NCBI GenBank assembly: GCA_037013495.1
Contig: JAZDXN010000024.1
Span: forward strand, 806,001-870,000
DNA length: 64,000 nt
Direction of reading: 5' to 3'
Origin: Hippophae tibetana
Taxonomy: Eukaryota; Streptophyta; Magnoliopsida; Rosales; Elaeagnaceae
Position numbers and translations under genes: made by a program. Of the stretch, positions 10,190 through 24,490 are shown in pieces. Under the pieces are notes generated by a model. It saw only the letters and a program-made list of their open reading frames with translations. It was not told the origin of the DNA and searched no databases. Position 1 is the first letter of the stretch, and every line of letters begins with the position of its first letter.

Positions 10190-12885
10190 TTTTGCCTTTT
10201 TTGCAATGGTAGGCATGGGAAATAAATACTCTAAATTGTAATTCCTTATAACTATGATATATTTAAATGGAAATTATTATATCTTAAAATGCGAAACAAT
10301 CAACATTTAGAAATTTTGTTTATTAATTTTTATATAAGAGATAAATATTTATCATTTTTAATTACTTTATGAATTCAATATTCTTAACTTATTTATAAGT
10401 TATTGTTGTAGTGTTGGAATTTTCCGTATTGAATTTAATTTTATTTTTACCTGTCACTCTCAAAATCTAGGTTCCAAACGAATTCGAAGAGTAAGAAGCA
10501 AGTAAAGATGTTGTGAAATATTGTGCCCATAAACCATAGAAATATTTCGGGATAGGTAATAATATATATACAAATAATTTATGCACCAAACTCTTGTCAT
10601 TACCTTTTCCCATTTGGTAGGTTGGTAACCAAATTCGGTTGAATTGAGCTCGGAAACAAGAATTTCAAAGAAAGAAAATAGTGAGAAAACATGAGTATGA
10701 ATAAATAAATGGAAAAGAAAACTTAAACATCTTTTTTTGTCTTTTTTGCAAACGTAGGCAAGGGAAACAAATACTCTAAATTGTAATTCCTTATAACTAT
10801 GATATATTTAAATGGAAATTATTATATCTTAAAATACCAAACAATCAAAATTAAGAAATTTTGTTTATTAATTTTTTTATAAGAGATTAATACTTATCAT
10901 TTTTAATTATTTTATGAATTAAATATTCTTAACTTATTTATAAGTTATTCTTAATGTGTTGGAATTTTCCGAATTGAATTTAACTTTATTTTTACCTGTC
11001 ACTCTCAAAATGTAGGTTTCAAACGAATTCGAAGAGTAAGAAGCAAGTAAAGATGTTGAGAAATATTGTGCCCATAAACCATAGAAATATTTCGGGATAG
11101 GTAATAATATATATACAAATAATTTATGCACCAAACTCTTGTCATTACCTTTTCCCATTTGGTAGGTTGGTAACCAAATTCGGTTGAATTGAGCTCGGAA
11201 GCAAGACTTTCAAAGGAAAGAAAATAGTGATAAAACATGAGTATGAATAAATAAATGGAAAAAAAACTTGAACATTTTTTTGTCTTTTTTGCAATGGTAG
11301 GCAAGGGAAATAAATACTCTAAATTGTACTTCCTTATAACTATGATATATTTAAATGGAAATTATTATATCTTAAAATGCGAAACAATCAAAATTTAGAA
11401 ATTTTGTTTATTAATTTTTATATAAGAGATAAATACTTATCATTATTAATTATTTTACGAATTCAATATTCTTAACTTATTTATAAGTTATTCTTAATGT
11501 GTTGGAATTTTCCTTATTAAATTTAACTTTATTTTTACATGTCTCTCGTAAAATCTAGGTTCCCAACGAATTCGAAGAGTAAGACGCAAGTAAAGATGTT
11601 GAGAAATATTGTGCCCATAAACCATAGAAATATTTGGGGATAGGTAATATTATATTTACAAATAATTTATGCACAAAACTCTTGTCATTGCCTTTTCCCG
11701 TTTGGTAGGTTGGTAACCAAATTCGGTTGAATTGGGCTCGGAAGCAAGACTTTGAAAGGAAAGAAAATAGTGAGAAAACATGAGTATGAATAAATAAATG
11801 GAAAAAAAAAACCTAAACATTTTTTTTATATTTTTTGCAAAGGTAGGCAATGGAAATAAATACTCTAAATTGTAATTCCTTATAACTATGATATATTTAA
11901 ATGGAAATTATTATATCTTAAAATACCAAACAATCAAAATTAAGAAATTTTGTTTATTAATTTTTATATAAGAGATAAAAACTTATCATTTATAATTATT
12001 TTACGAATTCAATATTCTTAACTTATTTATAAGTTATTCTTGTAGTTTTGGAATTTTCCGTATTTAATTTAACTTTATTTTTACCTGTCTCTCGCAAAAT
12101 CTAGGTTCCCAACGAATTCGAAGAGTATGGAGCTAGTAAAGATGTTGAGAAATATTGTGCCCATAAACCTTTGAAATATTTCGGGCTAGGTAATAATATG
12201 TTTACAAATATTTTATGCACCAAACTCTAGTCATTACCTTTTCCCATTTGGTAGGTTGGTAACCAAATTCGGTTGAATTAGGCTCGGAAGCAAGACTTTC
12301 AAAGGAATGGAATATGTGAGAAAACATGAGTATGAATAAATAAATGGAAAAGAAAACTTAAACATATTTTTTGTCTTTTTTGCAAACGTAGGCAAGGGAA
12401 ACAAATACTCTAAATTGTAATTACTTATAACTATGATATAATTAAATGGAAATTATTATATCTTAAAATGCGAAACAATCAACATTTAGAAATTTTGTTT
12501 ATTAATTTTTATATAAGAGATAAATACTTATCATTATTAATTATTTTATGAATTCAATATTCTTAACTTATTTATAAATTATTCTTAATGTGTTAGAATT
12601 TTCCGTGTTGAATTTAACTTTATTTTTACCTGTCTCTCTCAAAATCTCGGTTCCCAACGAATTCGAAGAGTAAGAAGCAAGTAAAGATGTTGAGATATAT
12701 TATGCCCATAAACCTTTGAAATATTTGGGGCTAGGTAATAAAATGATTACAAATAATTTATGCACCAAACTCTAGTCATTACCTTTTCCCATTTGGTTGG
12801 TTGGTAACCAAATTCGGTTGAATTAGGCTCGGAAGGAAGACTTTCAAAGGAAAGAAAATAGTGAGAAAACATGAGTATGAATAAA
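10190..12885. repeat. Block B, copy 2 (five units)
   Basis: This is the longest version that can be paired with copy 3. It matches 17816-20512 at an offset near 7626 bp, starting at 'ttgcaatggtaggcatggg' and ending where 'aaatgaaacaaaaaacc' here is replaced by a plain A-run in copy 3. Its right part also matches 14770-16150 (offset near 3270 bp). Private marks include 'gaattaaatattc' at 10916, where the first EcoRI site is lost, and 'gagtatggagcta' near 12122. Confidence 0.8.
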
Positions 12886-13489
12886 TAAATGAAACAAAAA
12901 ACCTAAACATTTTTTTGTATTTTTTGCAAAGGTAGGCAATGGAAATAAATACTCTAAATTGTAATTCCTTATAACTATGATATATTTAAATGGAAATTAT
13001 TATATCTTAAAATACCAAACAATTAAAATTAAGAAATTTTGTTTATTAATTTTTATATAAGAGATAAATACTTATCATTTTTAATTACTTTATGAATTCA
13101 ATATTCTTAACTTATTTATAAGTTATTCTTGTAGTGTTGGAATTTTCCGTATTGAATTTAACTTTATTTTTACCTGTCTCTCTCAAAATCTAGGTTCCAA
13201 ACGAATTCGAAGAGTAAGACGCAAGTAAAGATGTTGAGAAATATTGTGCCCATAAACCTTTGAAATATTTCGGGATAGGTAATAATATGTTTACAAATAT
13301 TTTATGCACCAAACTCTAGTCATTACCTTTTCCCATTTGGTAGGTTGGTAACCAAATTCGGTTGAATTAGGCTCGGAAGCAAGACTTTCAAAGGAATGGA
13401 ATATGTGAGAAAACATGAGTATGAATAAATAAATGGAAAAGAAAACTTAAACATATTTTTTGTCTTTTTTGCAAACGTAGGCAAGGGAA

Positions 13490-14780
13490 ATAAATACTCT
13501 AAATTGTAATTCCTTATAACTATGATATATTTAAATGGAAATTATTATATCTTAAAATGCGAAACAATCAACATTTAGAAATTTTGTTTATTAATTTTTA
13601 TATAAGAGATAAATACTTATCATTTTTAATTATTTAATGAATTCAATATTCTTAACTTATTTATAAGTTATTCTTGTAGTGTTCGAATTTTCCGTATTGA
13701 ATTTAACTTTATTTTTACCTATCTCTCCCAGAATCTAGGTTCCAAACGAATTCGAAGAGTAAGAAGCAAGTAAGGATGTTGAGAAATATTGTGCCCATAA
13801 ACCATAGAAATAATTGGGGGTAGGTAATAATATATTTACAAATAATTTATGCACCAAACTCTTGTCAATGCCTTTTCCCGTTTGGTAGGTTGGTAACCAA
13901 ATTCGGTTGAATTGGGCTCGGAAGCAAGACTTTGAAAGGAAAGAAAATAGTGAGAAAACATGAGTATGAATAAATAAATGAAAAAAAAACCTAAACATTT
14001 TTTTGTATTTTTTGCAAAGGTAGGCAATGGAAATAAATACTCTAAATTGTAATTCCTTATAACTATGATATATTTAAATGGAAATTATTATATCTTAAAA
14101 TACCAAACAATTAAAATTAAGAAATTTTGTTTATTAATTTTTATATAAGAGATAAATACTTATCATTTTTAATTACTTTATGAATTCAATATTCTTAACT
14201 TATTTATAAGTTATTCTTGTAGTGTTGGAATTTTCCGTATTGAATTTAACTTTATTTTTACCTGTCTCTCTCAAAATCTAGGTTCCAAACGAATTCGAAG
14301 AGTAAGACGCAAGTAAAGATGTTGAGAAATATTGTGCCCATAAACCATAGAAATATTTCGGGATAGGTAAAAATATATATACAAATAATTTATGCACCAA
14401 ACTCTTGTCATTACCTTTTCCCATTTGGTAGGTTGGTAACCAAATTCGGTTGAATTGAGCTCGGAAGCAAGACTTTCAAAGGAAAGAAAATAGTGAGAAA
14501 ACATGAGTATGAATAAAAAAATGGAAAAAAAACTTAAAAAATTTTTTTTTGTCTTTTTTGCAAAGGTAGGCAAGGGAAATAAATACTCTAAATTGTAATT
14601 CCTTATTACTATGATATATTTAAATGGAAATTATTATATCTTAAAATGCGAAACAATCAACATTTAGAAATTTTGTTTATTAATTTTTATATAAGAGATA
14701 TAAATACATATCATTATTAATTATTTTACGAATTCAATATTCTTAACTTATTTATAAGTTATTCTTAATGTGTTGGAATT
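13490..14780. repeat. Block C, copy 2
   Basis: This is the second copy of 8590-9880 with the same rare marks. Its right end at about 14784 runs directly into the 'ttccttattaaattt' variant of block B and D units, so the junction of two different parent blocks lies in or just after this sequence. The preceding unit (about 12898-13480) is a mosaic: its left part follows 9081-9440 and its right part follows the 12185-12390 type ('tttacaaatattttatg', 'ggaatggaatatgtg'). Confidence 0.75.
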
Positions 14781-17700
14781 TTCCTTATTAAATTTAACTT
14801 TATTTTTACATGTCTCTCGTAAAATCTAGGTTCCCAACGAATTCGAAGAGTAAGACGCAAGTAAAGATGTTGAGAAATATTGTGCCCATAAACCATAGAA
14901 ATATTTGGGGATAGGTAATATTATATTTACAAATAATTTATGCACAAAACTCTTGTCATTGCCTTTTCCCGTTTGGTAGGTTGGTAACCAAATTCGGTTG
15001 AATTGGGCTCGGAAGCAAGACTTTGAAAGGAAAGAAAATAGTGAGAAAACATGAGTATGAATAAATAAATGGAAAAAAAAACCTAAACATTTTTTTTTAT
15101 ATTTTTTGCAAAGGTAGGCAATGGAAATAAATACTCTAAATTGTAATTCCTTATAACTATGATATATTTAAATGGAAATTATTATATCTTAAAATACCAA
15201 ACAATCAAAATTAAGAAATTTTGTTTATTAATTTTTATATAAGAGATAAAAACTTATCATTTATAATTATTTTACGAATTCAATATTCTTAACTTATTTA
15301 TAAGTTATTCTTGTAGTTTTGGAATTTTCCGTATTTAATTTAACTTTATTTTTACCTGTCTCTCGCAAAATCTAGGTTCCCAACGAATTCGAAGAGTAAG
15401 GAGCTAGTAAAGATGTTGAGAAATATTGTGCCCATAAACCTTTGAAATATTTCGGGCTAGGTAATAATATGTTTACAAATATTTTATGCACCAAACTCTA
15501 GTCATTACCTTTTCCCATTTGGTAGGTTGGTAACCAAATTCGGTTGAATTAGGCTCGGAAGCAAGACTTTCAAAGGAATGGAATATGTGAGAAAACATGA
15601 GTATGAATAAATAAATGGAAAAGAAAACTTAAACATATTTTTTGTCTTTTTTGCAAACGTAGGCAAGGGAAACAAATACTCTAAATTGTAATTACTTATA
15701 ACTATGATATAATTAAATGGAAATTATTATATCTTAAAATGCGAAACAATCAACATTTAGAAATTTTGTTTATTAATTTTTATATAAGAGATAAATACTT
15801 ATCATTATTAATTATTTTATGAATTCAATATTCTTAACTTATTTATAAATTATTCTTAATGTGTTAGAATTTTCCGTGTTGAATTTAACTTTATTTTTAC
15901 CTGTCTCTCTCAAAATCTCGGTTCCCAACGAATTCGAAGAGTAAGAAGCAAGTAAAGATGTTGAGATATATTATGCCCATAAACCTTTGAAATATTTGGG
16001 GCTAGGTAATAAAATGATTACAAATAATTTATGCACCAAACTCTAGTCATTACCTTTTCCCATTTGGTTGGTTGGTAACCAAATTCGGTTGAATTAGGCT
16101 CGGAAGGAAGACTTTCAAAGGAAAGAAAATAGTGAGAAAACATGAGTATGAATAAATAAATGGAAAAAAAACTTAAACATTTTTTTTGTCTTTTTTGCAA
16201 AGTTAGGCAAGTGAAATAAATACTCTAAATTGTAATTCCTTATAACTATGATATATTTAAATGGAAATTATTATATCTTAAAATGCGAAACAATCAACAT
16301 TTAGAAATTTTGCTTATTAATTTTTATATAAGAGATAAATACTTATCATTTTTAATTATTTTATGAATTCAATATTCTTAACTTATTTATAAGTTATTCT
16401 TGTAGTGTTGGAATTTTCCGTATTGAATTTAACTTTATTTTTACCTCTCTCTCTCAAAATCTTGGTTCCAAACGAATTCGAAGAGTAAGGAGCTAGTAAA
16501 GATGTTGAGAAATATTGTGCCCATAAACCTTTGAAATATTTCGGGCTAGGTAATAAAATGATTACAAATAATTTATGCACCAAACTCTAGTCATTACCTT
16601 TTCCCATTTGGTTGGTTGGTAACCAAATTCGGTTGAATTAGGCTCGGAAGGAAGACTTTCAAAGGAAATAAAATAGTGAGAAAACATGAGTATGAATAAA
16701 TAAATGGAAAAAAAACTGAAAACATTTTTTTTGTCTTTTTTGCAAAGTTAGGCAAGGGAAATAAATACTCTAAATTGTAATTCCTTATAACTATGATATA
16801 TTTAAATGGAAATTATTATATCTTAAAATGCGAAACAATCGACATTTAGAAATTTTGCTTATTAATTTTTATATAAGAGATAAATACTTATCATTTTTAA
16901 TTATTTTATGAATTAAATATTCTTAACGTATTTATAAGTTATTCTAGTAGTGTTGGAATTTTCCGTATTGAATTTAACTTTAGTTTTACCTATCTGTCCC
17001 AGAATCTAGGTTCCAAACGAATTCGAAGAGTAAGAAGCAAGTAAGGATGTTGAGAAATATTGTGAACATAAACCATAGAAATATTTCGGGATAGGTAATA
17101 ATATATTTACAAATAATTTATGCACCAAACTCTTGTCATTACCTTTTCACATTTGGTAGGTTGGTAACCAAATTCGGTAGAATTGCGCTCGGAAGCAAGA
17201 CTTTGAAAGGAAAGAAAATAGTGAGAAAACATGAGTATGAATAAATAAATGGAAAAAAAAACTTAAACATTTTTTTGTTTTTTTTTAAAGGTAGGCAAGG
17301 AAAATAAATACTCTAAATTGTAATTCCTTATAACTATGATATATTTAAATGGAAATTATTATATCTTAAAATGCGAAACAATCAACATTTAGAAATTTTG
17401 TTTATTAATATTTATATAAGAGATAAATAGTTATCATTTTTAATTATTTTATGAATTCAATATTCTTAACTTATTTATAAGTTGTTCTTGTAGTGTTGGA
17501 ATTTTCCGTATTGAATTTAACTTTATTTTTACCTATCTCTCCCAGAATCTAGGTTCCAAACGAATTCGAAGACTAAGAAGCAAGTAAGGATGTTGAGAAA
17601 TATTGTGAACATAAACCATAGAAATATTTCGGGATAGGTAATAATATATTTACAAATAATTTATGCACCAAACTCTAGTCATTACCTTTTCCCATTTGGT

Positions 17701-17830
17701 TGGTTGGTAACCAAATTCGGTTGAATTGGGCTCGGAAGCAAGACTTTGAAAGGAAAGAAAATAGTGAGAAAACATGAGTATGAATAAATAAATGGAAAAA
17801 AAAACTTAAACATTTTTTTGTCTTTTTTGC
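14770..17830. repeat. Block D, copy 1 (eight-unit step)
   Basis: This block matches 19124-22184 at a constant offset of 4354 bp (eight units). Shared marks include 'ttttattttttgc' forms near 15100, 'tgtagttttggaattttcc' near 15311, 'ggaatggaatatgtg' near 15575, 'tataaattattc' near 15845, 'tcttggttcc' near 16460, 'cttaacgtattta' near 16924, 'ctagtagtg' near 16945 and 'gaattgcgctcgg' near 17181. It contains the first unit of the 'gtgaacataaacc' plus 'ttcacatttgg' type (about 17050). Its right end at about 17830 meets block B copy 3. Confidence 0.85.
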
Positions 17831-20512
17831 AATGGTAGGCATGGGAAATAAATACTCTAAATTGTAATTCCTTATAACTATGATATATTTAAATGGAAAT
17901 TATTATATCTTAAAATGCGAAACAATCAACATTTAGAAATTTTGTTTATTAATTTTTATATAAGAGATAAATATTTATCATTTTTAATTACTTTATGAAT
18001 TCAATATTCTTAACTTATTTATAAGTTATTGTTGTAGTGTTGGAATTTTCCGTATTGAATTTAATTTTATTTTTACCTGTCACTCTCAAAATCTAGGTTC
18101 CAAACGAATTCGAAGAGTAAGAAGCAAGTAAAGATGTTGTGAAATATTGTGCCCATAAACCATAGAAATATTTCGGGATAGGTAATAATATATATACAAA
18201 TAATTTATGCACCAAACTCTTGTCATTACCTTTTCCCATTTGGTAGGTTGGTAACCAAATTCGGTTGAATTGAGCTCGGAAACAAGAATTTCAAAGAAAG
18301 AAAATAGTGAGAAAACATGAGTATGAATAAATAAATGGAAAAGAAAACTTAAACATCTTTTTTTGTCTTTTTTGCAAACGTAGGCAAGGGAAACAAATAC
18401 TCTAAATTGTAATTCCTTATAACTATGATATATTTAAATGGAAATTATTATATCTTAAAATACCAAACAATCAAAATTAAGAAATTTTGTTTATTAATTT
18501 TTTTATAAGAGATTAATACTTATCATTTTTAATTATTTTATGAATTCAATATTCTTAACTTATTTATAAGTTATTCTTAATGTGTTGGAATTTTCCGAAT
18601 TGAATTTAACTTTATTTTTACCTGTCACTCTCAAAATGTAGGTTTCAAACGAATTCGAAGAGTAAGAAGCAAGTAAAGATGTTGAGAAATATTGTGCCCA
18701 TAAACCATAGAAATATTTCGGGATAGGTAATAATATATATACAAATAATTTATGCACCAAACTCTTGTCATTACCTTTTCCCATTTGGTAGGTTGGTAAC
18801 CAAATTCGGTTGAATTGAGCTAGGAAGCAAGACTTTCAAAGGAAAGAAAATAGTGATAAAACATGAGTATGAATAAATAAATGGAAAAAAAACTTGAACA
18901 TTTTTTTGTCTTTTTTGCAATGGTAGGCAAGGGAAATAAATACTCTAAATTGTACTTCCTTATAACTATGATATATTTAAATGGAAATTATTATATCTTA
19001 AAATGCGAAACAATCAAAATTTAGAAATTTTGTTTATTAATTTTTATATAAGAGATAAATACTTATCATTATTAATTATTTTACGAATTCAATATTCTTA
19101 ACTTATTTATAAGTTATTCTTAATGTGTTGGAATTTTCCTTATTAAATTTAACTTTATTTTTACATGTCTCTCGTAAAATCTAGGTTCCCAACGAATTCG
19201 AAGAGTAAGACGCAAGTAAAGATGTTGAGAAATATTGTGCCCATAAACCATAGAAATATTTGGGGATAGGTAATATTATATTTACAAATAATTTATGCAC
19301 AAAACTCTTGTCATTGCCTTTTCCCGTTTGGTAGGTTGGTAACCAAATTCGGTTGAATTGGGCTCGGAAGCAAGACTTTGAAAGGAAAGAAAATAGTGAG
19401 AAAACATGAGTATGAATAAATAAATGGAAAAAAAAACCTAAACATTTTTTTTATATTTTTTGCAAAGGTAGGCAATGGAAATAAATACTCTAAATTGTAA
19501 TTCCTTATAACTATGATATATTTAAATGGAAATTATTATATCTTAAAATACCAAACAATCAAAATTAAGAAATTTTGTTTATTAATTTTTATATAAGAGA
19601 TAAAAACTTATCATTTATAATTATTTTACGAATTCAATATTCTTAACTTATTTATAAGTTATTCTTGTAGTTTTGGAATTTTCCGTATTTAATTTAACTT
19701 TATTTTTACCTGTCTCTCGCAAAATCTAGGTTCCCAACGAATTCGAAGAGTAAGGAGCTAGTAAAGATGTTGAGAAATATTGTGCCCATAAACCTTTGAA
19801 ATATTTCGGGCTAGGTAATAATATGTTTACAAATATTTTATGCACCAAACTCTAGTCATTACCTTTTCCCATTTGGTAGGTTGGTAACCAAATTCGGTTG
19901 AATTAGGCTCGGAAGCAAGACTTTCAAAGGAATGGAATATGTGAGAAAACATGAGTATGAATAAATAAATGGAAAAGAAAACTTAAACATATTTTTTGTC
20001 TTTTTTGCAAACGTAGGCAAGGGAAACAAATACTCTAAATTGTAATTACTTATAACTATGATATAATTAAATGGAAATTATTATATCTTAAAATGCGAAA
20101 CAATCAACATTTAGAAATTTTGTTTATTAATTTTTATATAAGAGATAAATACTTATCATTATTAATTATTTTATGAATTCAATATTCTTAACTTATTTAT
20201 AAATTATTCTTAATGTGTTAGAATTTTCCGTGTTGAATTTAACTTTATTTTTACCTGTCTCTCTCAAAATCTCGGTTCCCAACGAATTCGAAGAGTAAGA
20301 AGCAAGTAAAGATGTTGAGATATATTATGCCCATAAACCTTTGAAATATTTGGGGCTAGGTAATAAAATGATTACAAATAATTTATGCACCAAACTCTAG
20401 TCATTACCTTTTCCCATTTGGTTGGTTGGTAACCAAATTCGGTTGAATTAGGCTCGGAAGGAAGACTTTCAAAGGAAAGAAAATAGTGAGAAAACATGAG
20501 TATGAATAAATA
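17816..20512. repeat. Block B, copy 3 (five units)
   Basis: This is the third copy of block B, lying inside a region otherwise changing to the second variant family. It carries the same run of rare marks as copy 2: 'gttattgttg', 'ttttttttataagagatta', 'tgtcactctcaaaatgtagg', 'ttccttattaaattt', 'tgtagttttgg' and 'tgttagaattttccgtgtt'. At about 18821 it has 'gagctagg' where the other copies have GAGCTC. It contains the last GAGCTC site I saw in the window (18272-18277). The left edge at about 17830 is a sharp junction with the 'gtgaacata' type units before it. Confidence 0.8.
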
Positions 20513-22184
20513 AATGGAAAAAAAACTTAAACATTTTTTTTGTCTTTTTTGCAAAGTTAGGCAAGTGAAATAAATACTCTAAATTGTAATTCCTTATAAC
20601 TATGATATATTTAAATGGAAATTATTATATCTTAAAATGCGAAACAATCAACATTTAGAAATTTTGCTTATTAATTTTTATATAAGAGATAAATACTTAT
20701 CATTTTTAATTATTTTATGAATTCAATATTCTTAACTTATTTATAAGTTATTCTTGTAGTGTTGGAATTTTCCGTATTGAATTTAACTTTATTTTTACCT
20801 CTCTCTCTCAAAATCTTGGTTCCAAACGAATTCGAAGAGTAAGGAGCTAGTAAAGATGTTGAGAAATATTGTGCCCATAAACCTTTGAAATATTTCGGGC
20901 TAGGTAATAAAATGATTACAAATAATTTATGCACCAAACTCTAGTCATTACCTTTTCCCATTTGGTTGGTTGGTAACCAAATTCGGTTGAATTAGGCTCG
21001 GAAGGAAGACTTTCAAAGGAAATAAAATAGTGAGAAAACATGAGTATGAATAAATAAATGGAAAAAAAACTGAAAACATTTTTTTTGTCTTTTTTGCAAA
21101 GTTAGGCAAGGGAAATAAATACTCTAAATTGTAATTCCTTATAACTATGATATATTTAAATGGAAATTATTATATCTTAAAATGCGAAACAATCGACATT
21201 TAGAAATTTTGCTTATTAATTTTTATATAAGAGATAAATACTTATCATTTTTAATTATTTTATGAATTAAATATTCTTAACGTATTTATAAGTTATTCTA
21301 GTAGTGTTGGAATTTTCCGTATTGAATTTAACTTTAGTTTTACCTATCTGTCCCAGAATCTAGGTTCCAAACGAATTCGAAGAGTAAGAAGCAAGTAAGG
21401 ATGTTGAGAAATATTGTGAACATAAACCATAGAAATATTTCGGGATAGGTAATAATATATTTACAAATAATTTATGCACCAAACTCTTGTCATTACCTTT
21501 TCACATTTGGTAGGTTGGTAACCAAATTCGGTAGAATTGCGCTCGGAAGCAAGACTTTGAAAGGAAAGAAAATAGTGAGAAAACATGAGTATGAATAAAT
21601 AAATGGAAAAAAAAACTTAAACATTTTTTTGTTTTTTTTTAAAGGTAGGCAAGGAAAATAAATACTCTAAATTGTAATTCCTTATAACTATGATATATTT
21701 AAATGGAAATTATTATATCTTAAAATGCGAAACAATCAACATTTAGAAATTTTGTTTATTAATATTTATATAAGAGATAAATAGTTATCATTTTTAATTA
21801 TTTTATGAATTCAATATTCTTAACTTATTTATAAGTTGTTCTTGTAGTGTTGGAATTTTCCGTATTGAATTTAACTTTATTTTTACCTATCTCTCCCAGA
21901 ATCTAGGTTCCAAACGAATTCGAAGACTAAGAAGCAAGTAAGGATGTTGAGAAATATTGTGAACATAAACCATAGAAATATTTCGGGATAGGTAATAATA
22001 TATTTACAAATAATTTATGCACCAAACTCTAGTCATTACCTTTTCCCATTTGGTTGGTTGGTAACCAAATTCGGTTGAATTGGGCTCGGAAGCAAGACTT
22101 TGAAAGGAAAGAAAATAGTGAGAAAACATGAGTATGAATAAATAAATGGAAAAAAAAACTTAAACATTTTTTTGTCTTTTTTGA
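19124..22184. repeat. Block D, copy 2
   Basis: This is the second copy of 14770-17830, with the same marks in the same order at 4354 bp further on. Identity is very high over about 3 kb, so this duplication is recent relative to differences between neighbouring units. Its left part is at the same time the right part of block B copy 3, so the two duplications are nested. At about 22184 it changes to 'ttttttgaaaaggtagg', whereas copy 1 changes to 'ttttttgcaatggtagg'. Confidence 0.85.
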
Positions 22185-22790
22185 AAAGGTAGGCAAGGAA
22201 AATAAATACTCTAAATTGTAATTCCTTATAACTATGATATATTTAAATGGAAATTATTATATCTTAAAATGCGAAACAATCAACATTCAGAAATTTTCTT
22301 TATTAATATTTATATAAGAGATAAATAGTTATCATTTTTAATTATTTTATGAATTCAATATTCTTAACTTATTTATAAGTTGTTCTTGTAGTGTTGGAAT
22401 TTTCCGTATTGAATTTAAATTTATTTTTACCTATCTCTCCCAGAATCTAAGTTCCAAACGAATTCGAAGAGTAAGGAGCTAGTAAAGATGTTGAGAAATA
22501 TTGTGCGAATAAACCTTTGAAATATTTCGGGCTAGGTAATAAAATGTTTACAAATAATTTATGCACCAAACTCTAGTCATTACCTTTTCCCATTTGGTTG
22601 GTTGGTAACCAAATTCGGTTGAATTAGGCTCGGAAGGAAGACTTTCAAAGGAAAGGAAATAGTGAGAAAACATGAGTATGAATAAATAAATGGAAAAAAA
22701 ACTTAAACATTTTTTTTGTCTTTTTTGTAAAGTTAGGCAAGGGAAATAAATACTCTAAATTGTAATTCCTTATAACTATGATATATTTAA
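20680..22790. repeat. Block E, copy 1 (seven-unit step)
   Basis: This stretch matches about 24490-26600 at an offset near 3812 bp. Shared marks are 'tcttggttcc' near 20812, 'cgaaacaatcgacattt' near 21186, 'cttaacgtattta' near 21278, 'gaattgcgctcgg' near 21535, 'ttttgtttt' forms near 21627, 'aagttgttcttg' near 21833 and 'gtgcgaataaacc' near 22503. It overlaps block D copy 2, showing that parts of that block were copied again. Confidence 0.75.
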
Positions 22791-24490
22791 ATGGAAATTA
22801 TTATATCTTAAAATGCGAAACAATCAACATTTAGAAATTTTGTTTATTAATTTTTATATAAGAGATAAATACTTATCGTTTTTAATTATTTTATGAATTC
22901 AATATTCTGAACTTATTTATAAGTTATTCTTGTAGTGATGGAATTTTCCGTATTGAATTTAACTTTATTTTTACCTATCTGTCCCAGAATCTAGGTTCCA
23001 AACGAATTCGAAGAGTAAGAAGAAAGTAAGGATGTTGAGAAATATTGTGAACATAAACCATAGAAATATTTCGGGATAGGTAATAATATATTTACAAATA
23101 ATTTATGCACCAAACTCTTGTCATTACCTTTTCACATTTGGTAGGTTGGTAACCAAATTCGGTTGAATTGGGCTCGGAAGCAAGACTTTGAAAGGAAAGA
23201 AAATAGTGAGAAAACATGAGTATGAATAAATAAATGGAAAAAAAAACTTAAACATTTTTTTGTCTTTTTTGAAAAGGTAGGCAAGGAAAATAAATACTTT
23301 AAATTGTAATTCCTTATAACTATGATATATTTAAATGGAAATTATTACATCTTAAAATGTGAAACAATCGACATTTGGAAATTTTGCTTATTAATATTTA
23401 TATAAGAGATAAATACTTATCATTTTTAATTATTTTATGAATTCAATATTCTTAACTTATTTATAAGTTATTCTTGTAGTGTTGGAATTTTCCGTATTGA
23501 ATTTAACTTTAGTTTTACCTATCTGTCCCAGAATCTAGGTTCCAAACGAATTCGAAGAGTAAGAAGAAAGTAATGATGTTGAGAAATATTGTGTACATAA
23601 ACCATAGAAATATTTCGGGATAGGTAATAATATATTTACAAATAATTTATGCACCAAACTCTTGTCATTACCTTTTCACATTTGGTAGGTTGGTAACCAA
23701 ATTCGGTTGAATTGGGCTCGGAAGCAAGACTTTGAAAGGAAAGAAAATAGTGAGAAAACATTAGTATGAATAAATAAATGGAAAAAAAAACATAAACATT
23801 TTTTTGTCTTTTTTGAAAAGGTAGGCAAGGAAAATAAATACTCTAAATTGTAATTCCTTATAACTATGATATATTTAAATGGAAATTATTATATCTTAAA
23901 ATGCGAAACAATCAACATTTAGAAATTTTGTTTATTAATATTTATATAAGAGATATAAATACTTATCATTATTAATTATTTTATGAATTTAATATTCTTA
24001 ACTTATTTTTAAGTTATTCTTGTAGTGTTGGAATTTTCCCTATTGAATTTAAATTTATTTTTACCTATCTCTCCCAGAATCAAGGTTCCAAACGAATTCG
24101 AAGAGTAAGGAGCTAGTAAAGATGTTGAGAAATATTGTGCGAATAAACCTTTGAAATATTTCGGGCTAGGTAATAAAATGTTTACAAATAATTTATGCAC
24201 CAAACTCTAGTCATTACCTTTTCCCATTTGGTTGGTTGGTAACCAAATTCGGTTGAATTAGGCTCGGAAGGAAGACTTTCAAAGGAAAGAAAATAGTGAG
24301 AAAACATGAGTATGAATAAATAAATGGAAAAAAAAAACTTAAACATTTTTTTTGTCTTTTTTGCAAAGTTAGGCAAGGGAAATAAATACTCTAAATTGTA
24401 ATTCCTTATAACTATGATATATATAAATGGAAATTATTATATCTTAAAATGCGAAACAATCAACATTTAGAAATTTTGTTTATTAATTTT
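22184..24490. repeat. Mixed satellite units between blocks D and E
   Basis: There are about four units here with no long, clean partner elsewhere in the window. They mix 'gtgaacataaacc/ttcacatttgg' forms (near 23050 and 23590) with 'gtgcgaataaacctttg' forms (near 22505 and 24140). Small private changes include 'attctgaactta' near 22904, 'tgtagtgatgg' near 22930, 'aacattagtatg' near 23757 and 'atttttaagtta' near 24006. Nothing other than satellite is visible. Confidence 0.8.
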
